41,843 nt of DNA from Candidatus Desantisbacteria bacterium CG1_02_49_89 (GCA_001871075.1 MNUP01000003.1:1-41843); one strand, 5' to 3'; shown: positions 31,064-39,395, numbered from the stretch's first letter. The notes: generated by a model not told the origin, from the letters alone. Program-made: numbers and translations.

Positions 31064-32003
31064 ATTATCAAACATATTTGATATTAAATATGGAAATGGT
31101 TTTGAATTGTATAATTTAAAATCATACCAAAAACGTATTATAAATACTATTCCTTTTGTTGCACGCACGGCAGAGAATAATGGTATTTCTGCTTTTGTCG
31201 AAATAATAAATAATGTTGTACCATTCCCAAGTGGTTTAATTACTGTTTCTGTAGGCGGTTCAGTTTTAGAAGCATTTTTACAGCCCGAAAGATTTTATAC
31301 AGGATTTCATGTTTTAGTTCTTTTTCCTAAATATGAAATGGAAATAGTTGAAAAATTATACTATTGTTATTGTATAAGAAAAAATAAATATAAGTATAGT
31401 TATGGCAGGCAAGCAAACAAAACTCTAAAAGATATACTTATTCCTAAATCTATACCTCAAGATTTTGTTATCATTAATTGTGAAAAATTAAATACTCTTA
31501 TCCCCCAAAGTATAATAAATCAAAAATTTGAATTAAATACAAACGATTGGCAATTATTTGAATTAAAATCTTTATTTACTATAAAGGGTAGCAAGACAAC
31601 ACCGCTTTTAGAATTAGAAGACTACGGAATTGGTAAATATCCTTATGTAACAACGCGAGCAACAAATAACGGAGTAGAGGGGTTTTATAATTATTATACA
31701 GAAGAAGGAAATGTACTAACCGTGGATAGTGCAGTTTTGGGTTATTGTAGTTATCAGCCATTGCCATTTTCAGCAAGCGATCATGTTGAAAAACTTATAC
31801 CTAAATTTAAAATAAATAAATATATCGCTTTATTTTTAACTACGATAATAAATTTAGAACAATATAGATATAATTATGGTATAAAATGCAGTCAAATAAG
31901 AATGCGTAAACTAAAAATAAAATTACCAGTAAAAAATGGTAAACCGAATTGGGAATTTATGGAACGATATATAAAATCGTTGCCGTATTCAATCTCAATA
32001 TAA
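31050..32003 (+). CDS. Specificity subunit (HsdS/BcgI-B-like)
   Basis: A 317-residue protein with two target-recognition domains of similar layout: residues 1-155 (KLTKLSNIFDIKYGNGFEL...SVGGSVLEAFLQPERFYTGF) and 160-317 (WQLFELKSLFTIKGSKTTPL...TVDSAVLGYCSYQPLPFSA). Each is followed by a conserved helix (KNKYKYSYGRQANKTLKDI; EQYRYNYGIKCSQIRMRKL). Two domains predict a bipartite recognition site. I start at ATG 31050, which overlaps the methylase gene by 14 bp; an upstream start would read through the methylase in another frame. It ends 28 bp from the convergent GXGXG gene stop, exactly at the island edge. Confidence 0.88.
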   Translation: MKLTKLSNIFDIKYGNGFELYNLKSYQKRIINTIPFVARTAENNGISAFVEIINNVVPFPSGLITVSVGGSVLEAFLQPERFYTGFHVLVLFPKYEMEIVEKLYYCYCIRKNKYKYSYGRQANKTLKDILIPKSIPQDFVIINCEKLNTLIPQSIINQKFELNTNDWQLFELKSLFTIKGSKTTPLLELEDYGIGKYPYVTTRATNNGVEGFYNYYTEEGNVLTVDSAVLGYCSYQPLPFSASDHVEKLIPKFKINKYIALFLTTIINLEQYRYNYGIKCSQIRMRKLKIKLPVKNGKPNWEFMERYIKSLPYSISI

Positions 32004-32030
32004 AAACAAAGGAACTTTTTTCCAGTAGTC

Positions 32031-32759
32031 TTAGTATGCATACATCCTTCCGTAAGGGCGGTGGGTGATAGGGCAGAGGACCGTGAACATATCCCTGCTG
32101 AATGAGCGGGCGTCAAGCGAAAATATCCCGCAGTATTCGTTCAGGAGCGGGAAAACGCGGTTCCAGGACTGTTCGTCCATTCCGTTTTTTCTCGCTTCTC
32201 CGCCCAGCTGAAAGTCTTCAACCTTTCCCTTTACCGCTATTATCCCTCCGTGCATTCCGGTGCCGATGTAATTCCCCGCGGGCTTTGGGTTTCCTTCCCC
32301 CAGAACAACGAGCGTCCCGCCGGCCATGTATTCGCCCGCAAAGTCCTGCACGCTGCCGCCTATAATGATCACCGGATCCAGGTTTTCGTATGATTTCATG
32401 TGTATCCCGACCCGGTATCCGGCATTTCCTTTTATATATATCCTGCCCCCGCGCATTGAATGGCCGACTATGTCCCCGGCGTCCCCGTGCACGGCTATGG
32501 AGCCCCCGCTCATCGTGTTGCCTGTCCCGTCCTGGCAGTTCCCCAGCACCGTGATGCCGGGTCCGTCCATAAAAGCGCCAAGGTCATTGCCGGGAGTTCC
32601 TTTTATCGTGATGAGGGCGGCGGCTTTTATCCCGTCGGCTATGTAGCGCTGGCCGTTGATACCCTCAAGGATTATTTCTCCTTCGCCGGATCCGGTAAGG
32701 CAGCGGATCTTTTCGTTCAAAGCCCGGTAATTCATTCCCGTCGCGTTAATAACCATCAT
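32031..32759 (-). CDS. Glutamate synthase GXGXG (alpha-subunit) domain protein
   Basis: A 242-residue single-domain protein with the right-handed beta-helix GXGXG repeats of the glutamate synthase C-terminal domain (GAFMDGPGITVLGNCQDGTG, GDIVGHSMRGGRIYIKGNAG, GEYMAGGTLVVLGEG, GTGMHGGIIAVKGK). In archaeal-type split glutamate synthase this is the separate third subunit, structural for the ammonia tunnel. The ATG (32759 or 32756) follows GAGG. It is the last gene of the minus-strand glt operon, directly abutting the foreign island; the operon has no visible terminator. Confidence 0.92.
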   Translation of the reverse strand: MMVINATGMNYRALNEKIRCLTGSGEGEIILEGINGQRYIADGIKAAALITIKGTPGNDLGAFMDGPGITVLGNCQDGTGNTMSGGSIAVHGDAGDIVGHSMRGGRIYIKGNAGYRVGIHMKSYENLDPVIIIGGSVQDFAGEYMAGGTLVVLGEGNPKPAGNYIGTGMHGGIIAVKGKVEDFQLGGEARKNGMDEQSWNRVFPLLNEYCGIFSLDARSFSRDMFTVLCPITHRPYGRMYAY

Positions 32760-32761
32760 AA

Positions 32762-32862
32762 CCTCAATTAGTTTACAGAGTTTACACAGGTTACAAGTTT
32801 ACAAGTTTTGACTCTATAAACTTTGCAAACTTTATAAACTATGTAAACTATTTTTGACGATG
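32762..32862. repeat. AGTTTACA/TTTATAAACT octamer arrays
   Basis: TTAGTTTACAGAGTTTACAC (32768-32787) and CTTTATAAACTATGTAAACT (32832-32851) are facing arrays able to pair. Same family as at 14682-14715. Confidence 0.85.
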
Positions 32863-32867
32863 CACGG

Positions 32868-34154
32868 TTATATCTCAATGCCCGGTCCCGTGACCAGGTG
32901 TTTCCTGTATTCCTTAGGAAGGTGTATGAGCCCGAAGTCGTCGCTTAGAAAATGCCTGGCGAAATCCCCGGTGTCGATCCTGTCTTTTATAAGGCCGGCG
33001 AATATGCCGGCGCGGTCGATCCTGCCGACGAATATCGCTCCGACCACAAAATTGTCCTTCAGGACTATCTTTCTGTAGGAGCCTGAATCCTTGTCAAGCT
33101 CTGACAGGACCTGGTATCCGGCATCAGGAGTATCGGTAAGACCCATCGAGATCGTCGGTATACCGCACAGTTCCACCGAGTTCATCGCGAAGCTTCCCTC
33201 GTATGATCTCTCAACCCCGGCCATGTTAAGGCCCGCGATCCTGCCCTGGCGGGACGCATTGGGCCAGATCGCGATCGCGCGCGTCTTACCCAGGATCCTG
33301 TCGTAGACCTGCGCGACATCCCCGGCTGCATAAATATCCTTTATATTTGTTTGCATGTGCTCGTCCGTCAGTATCCCCCTGTCTGTCTTTATAGGCGTGT
33401 TTTTGACAATGTCTATGTTGGGAACCACGCCTATAGCGAGTATTACCATATCGGCCTTTAGGACCTTTCCGTTCGTAAGAGTGACCGCGTTCACATTCCC
33501 GCCTTTATAACGGATCCTTTTTACGGTATCGTTCTTCATTATCGCGCACCCGGCTTTTTTTAAGGCATTTTCCATGATGCCTGAGGCGTTCCTGTCAAAA
33601 GTGGCGTTCAGGATCCTGTCGGCCAGCTCAACTATACTGATCTTTATACCCAGTTCCATCAGGCCCTCTGCCGCTTTTAATCCTATAAGTCCCCCGCCGA
33701 CTATAACGGCACTGCCGGAGGCGCTGTTCTTTTTAATATAAGATCTTATGCCTTTCGCGTCATCCCAGGTCAGGAACGTGAAAACACCCCTGCCTTTTTT
33801 AACTCCCTGCGGGATTATGGGTTTGCCCCCGGTAGCTATGAGAAGCCGTTCAAATTTAACCGTTTTTCCGTTTTCCAGCTTCACTGATCTGTTTTTAGCG
33901 TCAAGCCCCGCGGCCCTGATGCCTGTTATCAATTCAATCCTATTTTCATCAAAGAATTTTTTGTCTCTGTAATACATTTTGTCTTCAGTGACCTTGTTTC
34001 CGAGGAAATATGATATAAGCGGCCTGGAATACGCCGCGCAAGGCTCATCCGAAACAATGGTTATCGTTCCTTCAGTATCCGCGCCGCGTATCGCCTCCGC
34101 TGCGTTTATTGCCGCTACAGAACCCCCGATGATTAAGTATTTCGTCTTTTTCAT
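32868..34154 (-). CDS. FAD/NAD(P)-dependent oxidoreductase (NADH oxidase/rubredoxin reductase type)
   Basis: A 428-residue pyridine nucleotide-disulfide oxidoreductase. The N-terminal FAD-binding GGSVAAINAAEAIR, the central NAD-binding VIVGGGLIGLKAAEG (about residues 150-165) and the second FAD motif IYAAGDVAQVYD are all present, with a C-terminal dimerisation-like domain. There is no redox-active CxxC, so it is not a thioredoxin reductase. It lies in the glutamate synthase operon between the GXGXG and 4Fe-4S genes and probably replaces the usual GltD beta subunit, passing electrons from NAD(P)H through the ferredoxin-like protein to the FMN core. The ATG follows GAGGA. Confidence 0.9.
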   Translation of the reverse strand: MKKTKYLIIGGSVAAINAAEAIRGADTEGTITIVSDEPCAAYSRPLISYFLGNKVTEDKMYYRDKKFFDENRIELITGIRAAGLDAKNRSVKLENGKTVKFERLLIATGGKPIIPQGVKKGRGVFTFLTWDDAKGIRSYIKKNSASGSAVIVGGGLIGLKAAEGLMELGIKISIVELADRILNATFDRNASGIMENALKKAGCAIMKNDTVKRIRYKGGNVNAVTLTNGKVLKADMVILAIGVVPNIDIVKNTPIKTDRGILTDEHMQTNIKDIYAAGDVAQVYDRILGKTRAIAIWPNASRQGRIAGLNMAGVERSYEGSFAMNSVELCGIPTISMGLTDTPDAGYQVLSELDKDSGSYRKIVLKDNFVVGAIFVGRIDRAGIFAGLIKDRIDTGDFARHFLSDDFGLIHLPKEYRKHLVTGPGIEI

Positions 34155-34496
34155 TTTTTCCTCGCTGTGATCGGATGATTACGGTGTTTGAAAACAGTCG
34201 TTAGTCATGTGTCATGAGTAAAATATTTGATTAAAGGATTAAAGGTTTAACGGATTAATGGTTCAAAGATTGAAATCCGTGCTAATTCGTGGAAATCAGT
34301 GGTTGCAAAGGCAGTCATTAGTCATTTATAAAACCTAAAATTTCTCTGTGTCTCTGTGCCTCCGTGGTGATTTCTTTCGTGCCTTCGTGACACTTTCGTG
34401 ATTTCGTGGAAATCTTTTGTCTTTAAACTTTCAGCTTTTCCGCCCAGATTGAAATCTGGGCGAGACCTCGCCCCGACGTAACATCGGGGCGGGCAG
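34155..34496. repeat. Repeat-packed spacer in the glt operon
   Basis: In order: GTCATGTGTCATGAG words (34203-34218), GATTAAAGGATTAAAGGTTT heptamers (34230-34262), CTCTGTGTCTCTGTGCCTCC (34343-34365), TTCGTGACACTTTCGTG words (34376-34412), and twin GC-rich hairpins (34440-34494). No gene or promoter is apparent. Confidence 0.8.
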
Positions 34497-34937
34497 CTAT
34501 TCATCCCGGCATACGATCGCGCCGTTAGGGCAGTTCTTCACGCAGACAGGTTCGTCCTCGCCGTTGCAAAGGTCGCATTTGGAAGCAACCTTCCTGCCTT
34601 CCTTTGTCCTTGATATCACCCCGAAAGGGCATACCATTATGCACATCCAGCAGCCCACGCACTTTTCTTCGTCGCACAGCACGGCGCCTGTTCTTTTGTC
34701 GCGGCGCATAGCTCCGGTAATGCACGCTTCAAGGCAGGGCGCGTCCTCGCAGTGCCTGCACTGCAAAGCGAAGGACAGGTGGCCCTTTTCCTCTACAAGC
34801 ATCTTCGGCTCCGGCTTGGGGTATTCACCCTTGTATGCCTTAATAATGTTTTTCGTCTTTGAATGCTGGACAAGGCAGCGTATCTCGCATATCCTGCAGC
34901 CCATGCAATATTCTTCCTTAATATATATGCGCTTCAT
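34497..34937 (-). CDS. 4Fe-4S dicluster electron-transfer protein (HycB/HydN type)
   Basis: A 146-residue iron-sulfur protein with four cysteine groups: CMGCRICEIRC near the start, CRHCEDAPCLEAC (about 69-81), CVGCWMCIMVCPFG (about 103-116) and CDLCNGEDEPVCVKNCPNG near the end. This is the pattern of small ferredoxin-like subunits binding up to four [4Fe-4S] clusters. Placed between the FAD oxidoreductase and the glutamate synthase core, it is the likely electron carrier of this split enzyme. AAGGAG precedes the ATG. Confidence 0.9.
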   Translation of the reverse strand: MKRIYIKEEYCMGCRICEIRCLVQHSKTKNIIKAYKGEYPKPEPKMLVEEKGHLSFALQCRHCEDAPCLEACITGAMRRDKRTGAVLCDEEKCVGCWMCIMVCPFGVISRTKEGRKVASKCDLCNGEDEPVCVKNCPNGAIVCRDE

Positions 34938-34944
34938 GATTACT

Positions 34945-35035
34945 CCTTATGAGATTACACAGATTTCTAAATGATGATTACACAGATAAAACATTTTTTA
35001 ATCGGTGTAATCTTTTGTTCATAATCTGTGTAATC
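34945..35035. repeat. GATTACACAGATT interspersed repeats
   Basis: Four copies of GATTACACAGAT or AATCTGTGTAATC in both orientations between the core glutamate synthase gene and the 4Fe-4S gene. Confidence 0.8.
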
Positions 35036-35050
35036 AGGCGCCTCCGGCGC

Positions 35051-36604
35051 CTACCAGGATTCGCCCGCCGCTTTTATGCCCAGTATCCTTAGTTCCGTGT
35101 CGCTGAGGCCCACGCCGCGCAGGTGCTCGCGGTTACCGCGCAAAGATTCAATCGCGTTTATGCCCATTCCGCCCAGCATTTCCTTTATCTCCAGGGACCA
35201 CGCGCGCAGAAGGTTAACCAGCCTCTGCGTTCCGATCTCTGGGTTAAGCCTTTTTGTCAGATAAGGGTCCTGCGTCGCGATCCCCCAGTTGCATTTTCCG
35301 GTGTAGCACTTCTGGCAGAGGTTGCAGCCCAGCGCGACAAGGGCTGACGTGGCTATATAGACCGTGTCCGCTCCCAGGGCTATTGCCTTGATAACGTCGG
35401 CGCTGTTCCTGAACCCGCCGGCTGCGATCAGGGATGCCTGGTTCCTTATGCCTTCCTCGCGCAGCCTTGTGTCCACTGCCGCGATGGCAAGCTCAATGGG
35501 TATGCCCACGTTGTCCCTTATCGTCAGCGGAGCGGCGCCGGTCCCGCCGCGCAGGCCGTCTATCGCAACGTAGTCCGCTCCGGCGCGCACAACACCGCTT
35601 GCTATCGGAGCCACGTTGTGGACCGCCGCGATCTTCACGCCCACAGGCTTGCTGTAGCGCGTGGCTTCTTTCAGCGCGAAGATCAGCTGTTTCAGGTCTT
35701 CGATCGAATATATGTCGTGGTGCGGGGCAGGCGACAAAGCGTCCGTTCCTTCGGGTATCATCCTGGTCCTTGAAATATCTCCGGTCACTTTTTCTCCGGG
35801 AAGATGGCCTCCTATGCCGGGTTTCGCTCCCTGGCCTATTTTTATCTCGATAGCGCTTGCGGTTTCAAGGTAGTCCTTGTGAACCCCGAACCGCCCTGAA
35901 GCGACCTGCACTATCGTGTTTTTTCCGAATTCATACAGGTCGGGATGAAGGCCTCCTTCTCCCGTGTTCCAGAAAGTCCCTATCTCCCGCGCAGCCCTGG
36001 CAAGGGAAACGCAGGTGTTATAACTTATTGAGCCGTAGGACATCGCGGAGAACATTATCGGGATCTCTAACTTCAAAAGAGACTGGATGCTGGATGCTGG
36101 ATGCTGGATGCTGGATGATTGTTTTTTGTTTGCTGTCCACTGTCCACTGTCCACTGTCCACTGTATCCTGTCCGGCCTGCGCCCGATATAGGTGCGCAGT
36201 TCCATTGGCTCCCTGAGCGGATCTATAGATGGATTCGTGACCTGGGACGCGTTGAGCAGGATGTGGTCCCAGTATACGGGGTAGGGGCGGTCGCATCCCA
36301 TTCCGGTAAGGAGCACGCCTCCTGTTTCCGCCTGCTTTACCAGGTTGGCGATATCCCTGTATTGCCAGTTGGCATTCTCGCGGAACTGCGAGGCGCTGCG
36401 CTTTATGTTGATTGCCTTTGTGGGGCAGAACGATTCGCAGAAATGGCATCCGACGCATTTGGCGCTGTCGCTTTCCACCTTGTTTGTCTCGGGGTCGTAA
36501 GAATGGACGTCGTTAGAGCACATCCGCACGCATGCCTGGCATGCCACGCACCTGGATTCGTCCCTCTCAACCACAAAGTCCTGTAAAACCGGTCTCTTCG
36601 CCAT
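35051..36604 (-). CDS. Glutamate synthase FMN core subunit with N-terminal 2[4Fe-4S] ferredoxin
   Basis: A 517-residue archaeal-type GltB core. An N-terminal bacterial ferredoxin domain (CVACQACVRMC and CVGCHFCESFCP, residues about 14-60) precedes the FMN-binding TIM barrel (PIMFSAMSYGSIS; HDIYSIEDLKQLI; YVAIDGLRGGTGAAPLTIRD; AAGGFRNSADVIKAIALGAD) and the 3Fe-4S motif CNLCQKCYTGKC near the C-terminus. It converts 2-oxoglutarate plus ammonia from the separate amidotransferase into glutamate. I use ATG 36604; the upstream ATG at 36667 would add 21 residues read from tandem repeats. A repeat-derived insert lies at residues about 147-175. Confidence 0.93.
   Translation of the reverse strand: MAKRPVLQDFVVERDESRCVACQACVRMCSNDVHSYDPETNKVESDSAKCVGCHFCESFCPTKAINIKRSASQFRENANWQYRDIANLVKQAETGGVLLTGMGCDRPYPVYWDHILLNASQVTNPSIDPLREPMELRTYIGRRPDRIQWTVDSGQWTANKKQSSSIQHPASSIQSLLKLEIPIMFSAMSYGSISYNTCVSLARAAREIGTFWNTGEGGLHPDLYEFGKNTIVQVASGRFGVHKDYLETASAIEIKIGQGAKPGIGGHLPGEKVTGDISRTRMIPEGTDALSPAPHHDIYSIEDLKQLIFALKEATRYSKPVGVKIAAVHNVAPIASGVVRAGADYVAIDGLRGGTGAAPLTIRDNVGIPIELAIAAVDTRLREEGIRNQASLIAAGGFRNSADVIKAIALGADTVYIATSALVALGCNLCQKCYTGKCNWGIATQDPYLTKRLNPEIGTQRLVNLLRAWSLEIKEMLGGMGINAIESLRGNREHLRGVGLSDTELRILGIKAAGESW
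36083..36168. repeat. In-frame GATGCTG and CCACTGT repeats in the glutamate synthase core
   Basis: Five GGATGCT units and four CCACTGT units back to back, translated as IQWTVDSGQWTANKKQSS and SIQHPASSIQS. It sits just before the FMN barrel (LEIPIMFSAMSYGS). Confidence 0.9.
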
Positions 36605-36612
36605 AACACACC

Positions 36613-36765
36613 CCAAAAACGTCGTACGTCGTAAGTCATACGTCGTACGTTTCACGTCGAACGTCAAGCGTCTTACGTCGTGCGTATAAATTCTTAAACA
36701 TACGACTTACGACGTATGACGGTATTTACGTGCGACTTACGACGCTCGACGCACGACGGTCATTA
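36613..36765. repeat. CGTACGACGT heptamer array
   Basis: ACGTCGTACGTCGTAAGTCA-like heptamers (36618-36682) and the complementary CATACGACTTACGACG set (36700-36765) face each other. The second half encodes the C-terminus of the amidotransferase gene and includes its stop codon. Confidence 0.88.
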
Positions 36766-37832
36766 AGTTTGCCGATGACAGGCTCCCCGGCCCGCGGCAT
36801 CCACACCCTGTCCGGCCCGGGGCATATATCCCGTATTGCCGCTTCCTCGCTTGCGAGGTAAAGGGTTTCCCCGCTTGTTGCCGCGACCAGAGGCCTTAGT
36901 TTTATCCTGTCGTTCAGGCCGACCATATGCCCCGAGTTTCCCACGATCACGCTGAATGGCCCGTTCAGCAGGGCGCTTCCGTAAATGATCCTGAGGCTGG
37001 TGAAAAAGTCTTTTTCCTCGGGCGGCATCCTTTCTATGTCTGACCAGAACGGGGCCGCGAGTATTTTCGCCACGACCTCAAAACTGAGCCCGTGTTTCCT
37101 GGAGAGCAGGTCGAAGAGGTAGGCTATGACTTCGGTGTCCGTTGAGAGCGCGCACCTGTAGCCGAAATTCAGGAGATAGCTCCTGTTGATCCCGTAGGAA
37201 GAGATCTCGCCGTTGTGCACGACAGACCAGTCCAGCAGCCCGAAGGGATGCGCCCCGCCCCACCATCCTACCGAATTTGTGGGGAACCTTCCGTGGGCTA
37301 TCCAGGTATACGCGCTGTATTCGTCCAGCCGGTAAAAATGGCCTATGTCCTCGGGAAAGCCCACGCCTTTGAATATACCCATGTTCTTTCCGCTTGAAAA
37401 CACGAAAGCGTCATTTATGCCGGAGTTTATATGCATCACGGTTCTTGCCACATAGTCCTCTTCATTGCTGTTCCCGCCGCGCGGGCAAAGGAAGTAGCGC
37501 CACAGCATCGGCTTGCTGTCAATTCCCATGATTTTCCTGGTGGGGATGGGTTCGGTTTTCTCTATGGTATATTCCTTATTTAAATAATTTTCCGCGCAGC
37601 CCTTTGCCTGTTCGGTTTTATACATGACGTGGAACGCGTAGAGCCCCGCGTATTCCGGGTATATGCCGTATGCGGCAAAGCCCCCGCCGAGCCCGTTGGA
37701 ACGCTCGCGCATGACCGAAATGGAGCTGATCACCGCGCTGCCGTCTATCTTCTTTCCGTCCTGGTTCATTATGCCCACAACCGCGCACCCGGACGCCACC
37801 CGATAGTCTTTATCCGCTACCAGCTTTTCCAT
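36726..37832 (-). CDS. Class II glutamine amidotransferase subunit of split glutamate synthase
   Basis: A 368-residue Ntn-type amidotransferase that would release ammonia from glutamine for the FMN core. The likely nucleophile is Cys16 in [13 protein letters not shown], so a 15-residue propeptide must be removed. Family motifs are [29 protein letters not shown] and [14 protein letters not shown]. The last dozen residues ([12 protein letters not shown]) are encoded by a tandem-repeat array and are unlikely to be functional. AAGGA precedes the ATG. It sits 112 bp downstream of glnA in the same direction. Confidence 0.93.
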   Translation of the reverse strand: MEKLVADKDYRVASGCAVVGIMNQDGKKIDGSAVISSISVMRERSNGLGGGFAAYGIYPEYAGLYAFHVMYKTEQAKGCAENYLNKEYTIEKTEPIPTRKIMGIDSKPMLWRYFLCPRGGNSNEEDYVARTVMHINSGINDAFVFSSGKNMGIFKGVGFPEDIGHFYRLDEYSAYTWIAHGRFPTNSVGWWGGAHPFGLLDWSVVHNGEISSYGINRSYLLNFGYRCALSTDTEVIAYLFDLLSRKHGLSFEVVAKILAAPFWSDIERMPPEEKDFFTSLRIIYGSALLNGPFSVIVGNSGHMVGLNDRIKLRPLVAATSGETLYLASEEAAIRDICPGPDRVWMPRAGEPVIGKLNDRRASSVVSRT

Positions 37833-37845
37833 CTTTATTCCTTAT

Positions 37846-37940
37846 TTGATTACACAGATTTCCAGCTAATTGATTACACCGATTAAAACAAAACCTTAAT
37901 TTCAGTTTTAATCTCAACCTGCTTTAAATCTGTGTAATCT
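37846..37940. repeat. GATTACACAGATT repeats between glnA and amidotransferase gene
   Basis: Three copies of the GATTACACNGATT/AATCTGTGTAATC word. No promoter of the strong type seen upstream of nadE is found here, which favours read-through from glnA. Confidence 0.75.
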
Positions 37941-37944
37941 ATGC

Positions 37945-39378
37945 TTAGATATCAAAATACAGATAGAACTCATAAGGATGCGGCCTGAGGCGCACCGCGT
38001 CAAGTTCTTTCTCTTTTTTGTATTCCAGCCATACCTCTATGACGTCCTTTGTGAACACGCTGCCCTCAAGCAAAAACTTATGGTCTTTTTCCAGAGCAAG
38101 AAGAGATTCATCAAGCGAACCCGGCACGGTAGGCACCCTGCCTGCTTCCTCCTCTGAAAGATGATACGTATTTTTTTCAAGCGGTTTACCCGGGTCGATT
38201 TTATTCTGTATGCCGTCTATACCCGCCATCAGCATTGCCGCAAATGCAAGATAAGGATTTGCCGAACAATCAGGCGGCCTGAATTCGATTCTCTTTGTCT
38301 TCGGGTTTTCCGAATATACAGGTATGCGTATTGCCGCGCTCCTGTTCCTCGCAGAATAAGCAAGGTTAACAGGCGCCTCGTATCCCGGCACAAGCCTCTT
38401 GTATGAATTTGTCGTAGGAGCGCAGAAGGCCATTAATGCCGGCGCATGCCTGATAAGGCCTCCTATATAATACTTTGCCTCCTGGCTTATAAGCGCATAT
38501 CCTTTTGCGTCAAAGAATATGTTCTTGCCTTTTTTCCAGAGCGACTGGTGCGTGTGCATTCCTGACCCGTTATCCCCGAAAAGCGGCTTTGGCATAAAAG
38601 TCGCCACCATATTATGTTTTTTACAGATATTTTTTACGATATATTTAAACATCAGGCATTTATCAGCCACTGTCACAAGAGTGTCGAATTTCATATCTAT
38701 TTCGCACTGGCCCGCGGTGGCTACTTCGTGATGATGCACTTCTACGGGAATTCCGGCACCGATCATTTTAAGAACTATTTCACTGCGCAGGTCCTGCAAT
38801 GAATCGTGCGGCGGCACAGGAAAATATCCTTCCTTGTACCTGGGTTTGTAACCGAGGTTCGGGTTTTCCTCGCGGCCCGAATTCCATTCTCCTTCTATGG
38901 AATCCACGAAGTAATAACCGCTGTTTTCAGTCTGGTCAAAACGTATGTTGTCAAATATAAAAAACTCCAGTTCCGGGCCCCAGTAACTTTTATCTGCAAT
39001 GCCGGTACCCCTTAGATAATCTGCTGCTTTTTTGGCAACATTCCTCGGATCTCTCGTATAAGCCTTTTTTGTAATAGGATCGTAGATGTTGCAGAGCATG
39101 CTCAGGGTCGGCACCTCGCATACCGGGTCGATAACGGCTGTCTCGGGGTCCGGTATCAGTATCATGTCGCTTTCCTGGATCTTCTGGAAACCCCTGATGC
39201 TTGACCCGTCAAACCCGATACCCTGCTTGAAAATGCTGTTTGTCAGGTCATCCATCTCCGTCAGTTCTGAGGCGGGTATCGAAAAGTGCTGCCACAGCCC
39301 CGGCAGGTCGTTGAACTTCAGGTCCACGATCTTGATCCCTTTCTCCCTTACGAATTTCAAAACCTCTTCCGCTTTCAT
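37945..39378 (-). CDS. glnA: Glutamine synthetase type I
   Basis: A 477-residue GSI making glutamine from glutamate, ammonia and ATP. Signatures are the beta-grasp start (VDLKFNDLPGLWQHFSIP), FDGSSIRGFQKIQESDM, the metal/glutamate site ATAGQCEIDMKFDTL, the ATP loop (KPLFGDNGSGMHTHQSLWK), NSYKRLVPGYEAP and the arginine site RSAAIRIP. Tyr405 in EKNTYHLSEEE aligns with the adenylylated tyrosine of enterobacterial GlnA, so covalent control is possible. AAGGAGG stands before the ATG, 17 bp downstream of nadE. Expression should depend on the attenuated nadE promoter. Confidence 0.97.
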   Translation of the reverse strand: MKAEEVLKFVREKGIKIVDLKFNDLPGLWQHFSIPASELTEMDDLTNSIFKQGIGFDGSSIRGFQKIQESDMILIPDPETAVIDPVCEVPTLSMLCNIYDPITKKAYTRDPRNVAKKAADYLRGTGIADKSYWGPELEFFIFDNIRFDQTENSGYYFVDSIEGEWNSGREENPNLGYKPRYKEGYFPVPPHDSLQDLRSEIVLKMIGAGIPVEVHHHEVATAGQCEIDMKFDTLVTVADKCLMFKYIVKNICKKHNMVATFMPKPLFGDNGSGMHTHQSLWKKGKNIFFDAKGYALISQEAKYYIGGLIRHAPALMAFCAPTTNSYKRLVPGYEAPVNLAYSARNRSAAIRIPVYSENPKTKRIEFRPPDCSANPYLAFAAMLMAGIDGIQNKIDPGKPLEKNTYHLSEEEAGRVPTVPGSLDESLLALEKDHKFLLEGSVFTKDVIEVWLEYKKEKELDAVRLRPHPYEFYLYFDI

Positions 39379-39395
39379 GTATCCTCCTTTCCTTA

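Larger units (their letters stand above)
26860..32025. mobile_element. AT-rich genomic island with lexA and restriction-modification genes
   Basis: About 5.2 kb with far lower GC and A/T-ending codons, all genes on the plus strand, wedged between two blocks of minus-strand nitrogen genes and free of the host's tandem-repeat families. It contains five genes: lexA, a hypothetical gene, a secreted protein, and the two restriction-modification genes. I see no integrase, tRNA or clear direct repeats at its edges, so the mechanism of entry is unknown; assembly chimerism is the alternative. Confidence 0.6.

Noticed and set aside
36083-36168. CRISPR-like short repeats
   Set aside because: The units are 7 bp without unique spacers, lie inside an intact reading frame, and no cas genes are present anywhere in the window.
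36605-36667. N-terminal extension of the glutamate synthase core
   Set aside because: The 21 extra residues are read from CGTACGT repeats and the cysteine-rich ferredoxin domain starts naturally after ATG 36604.
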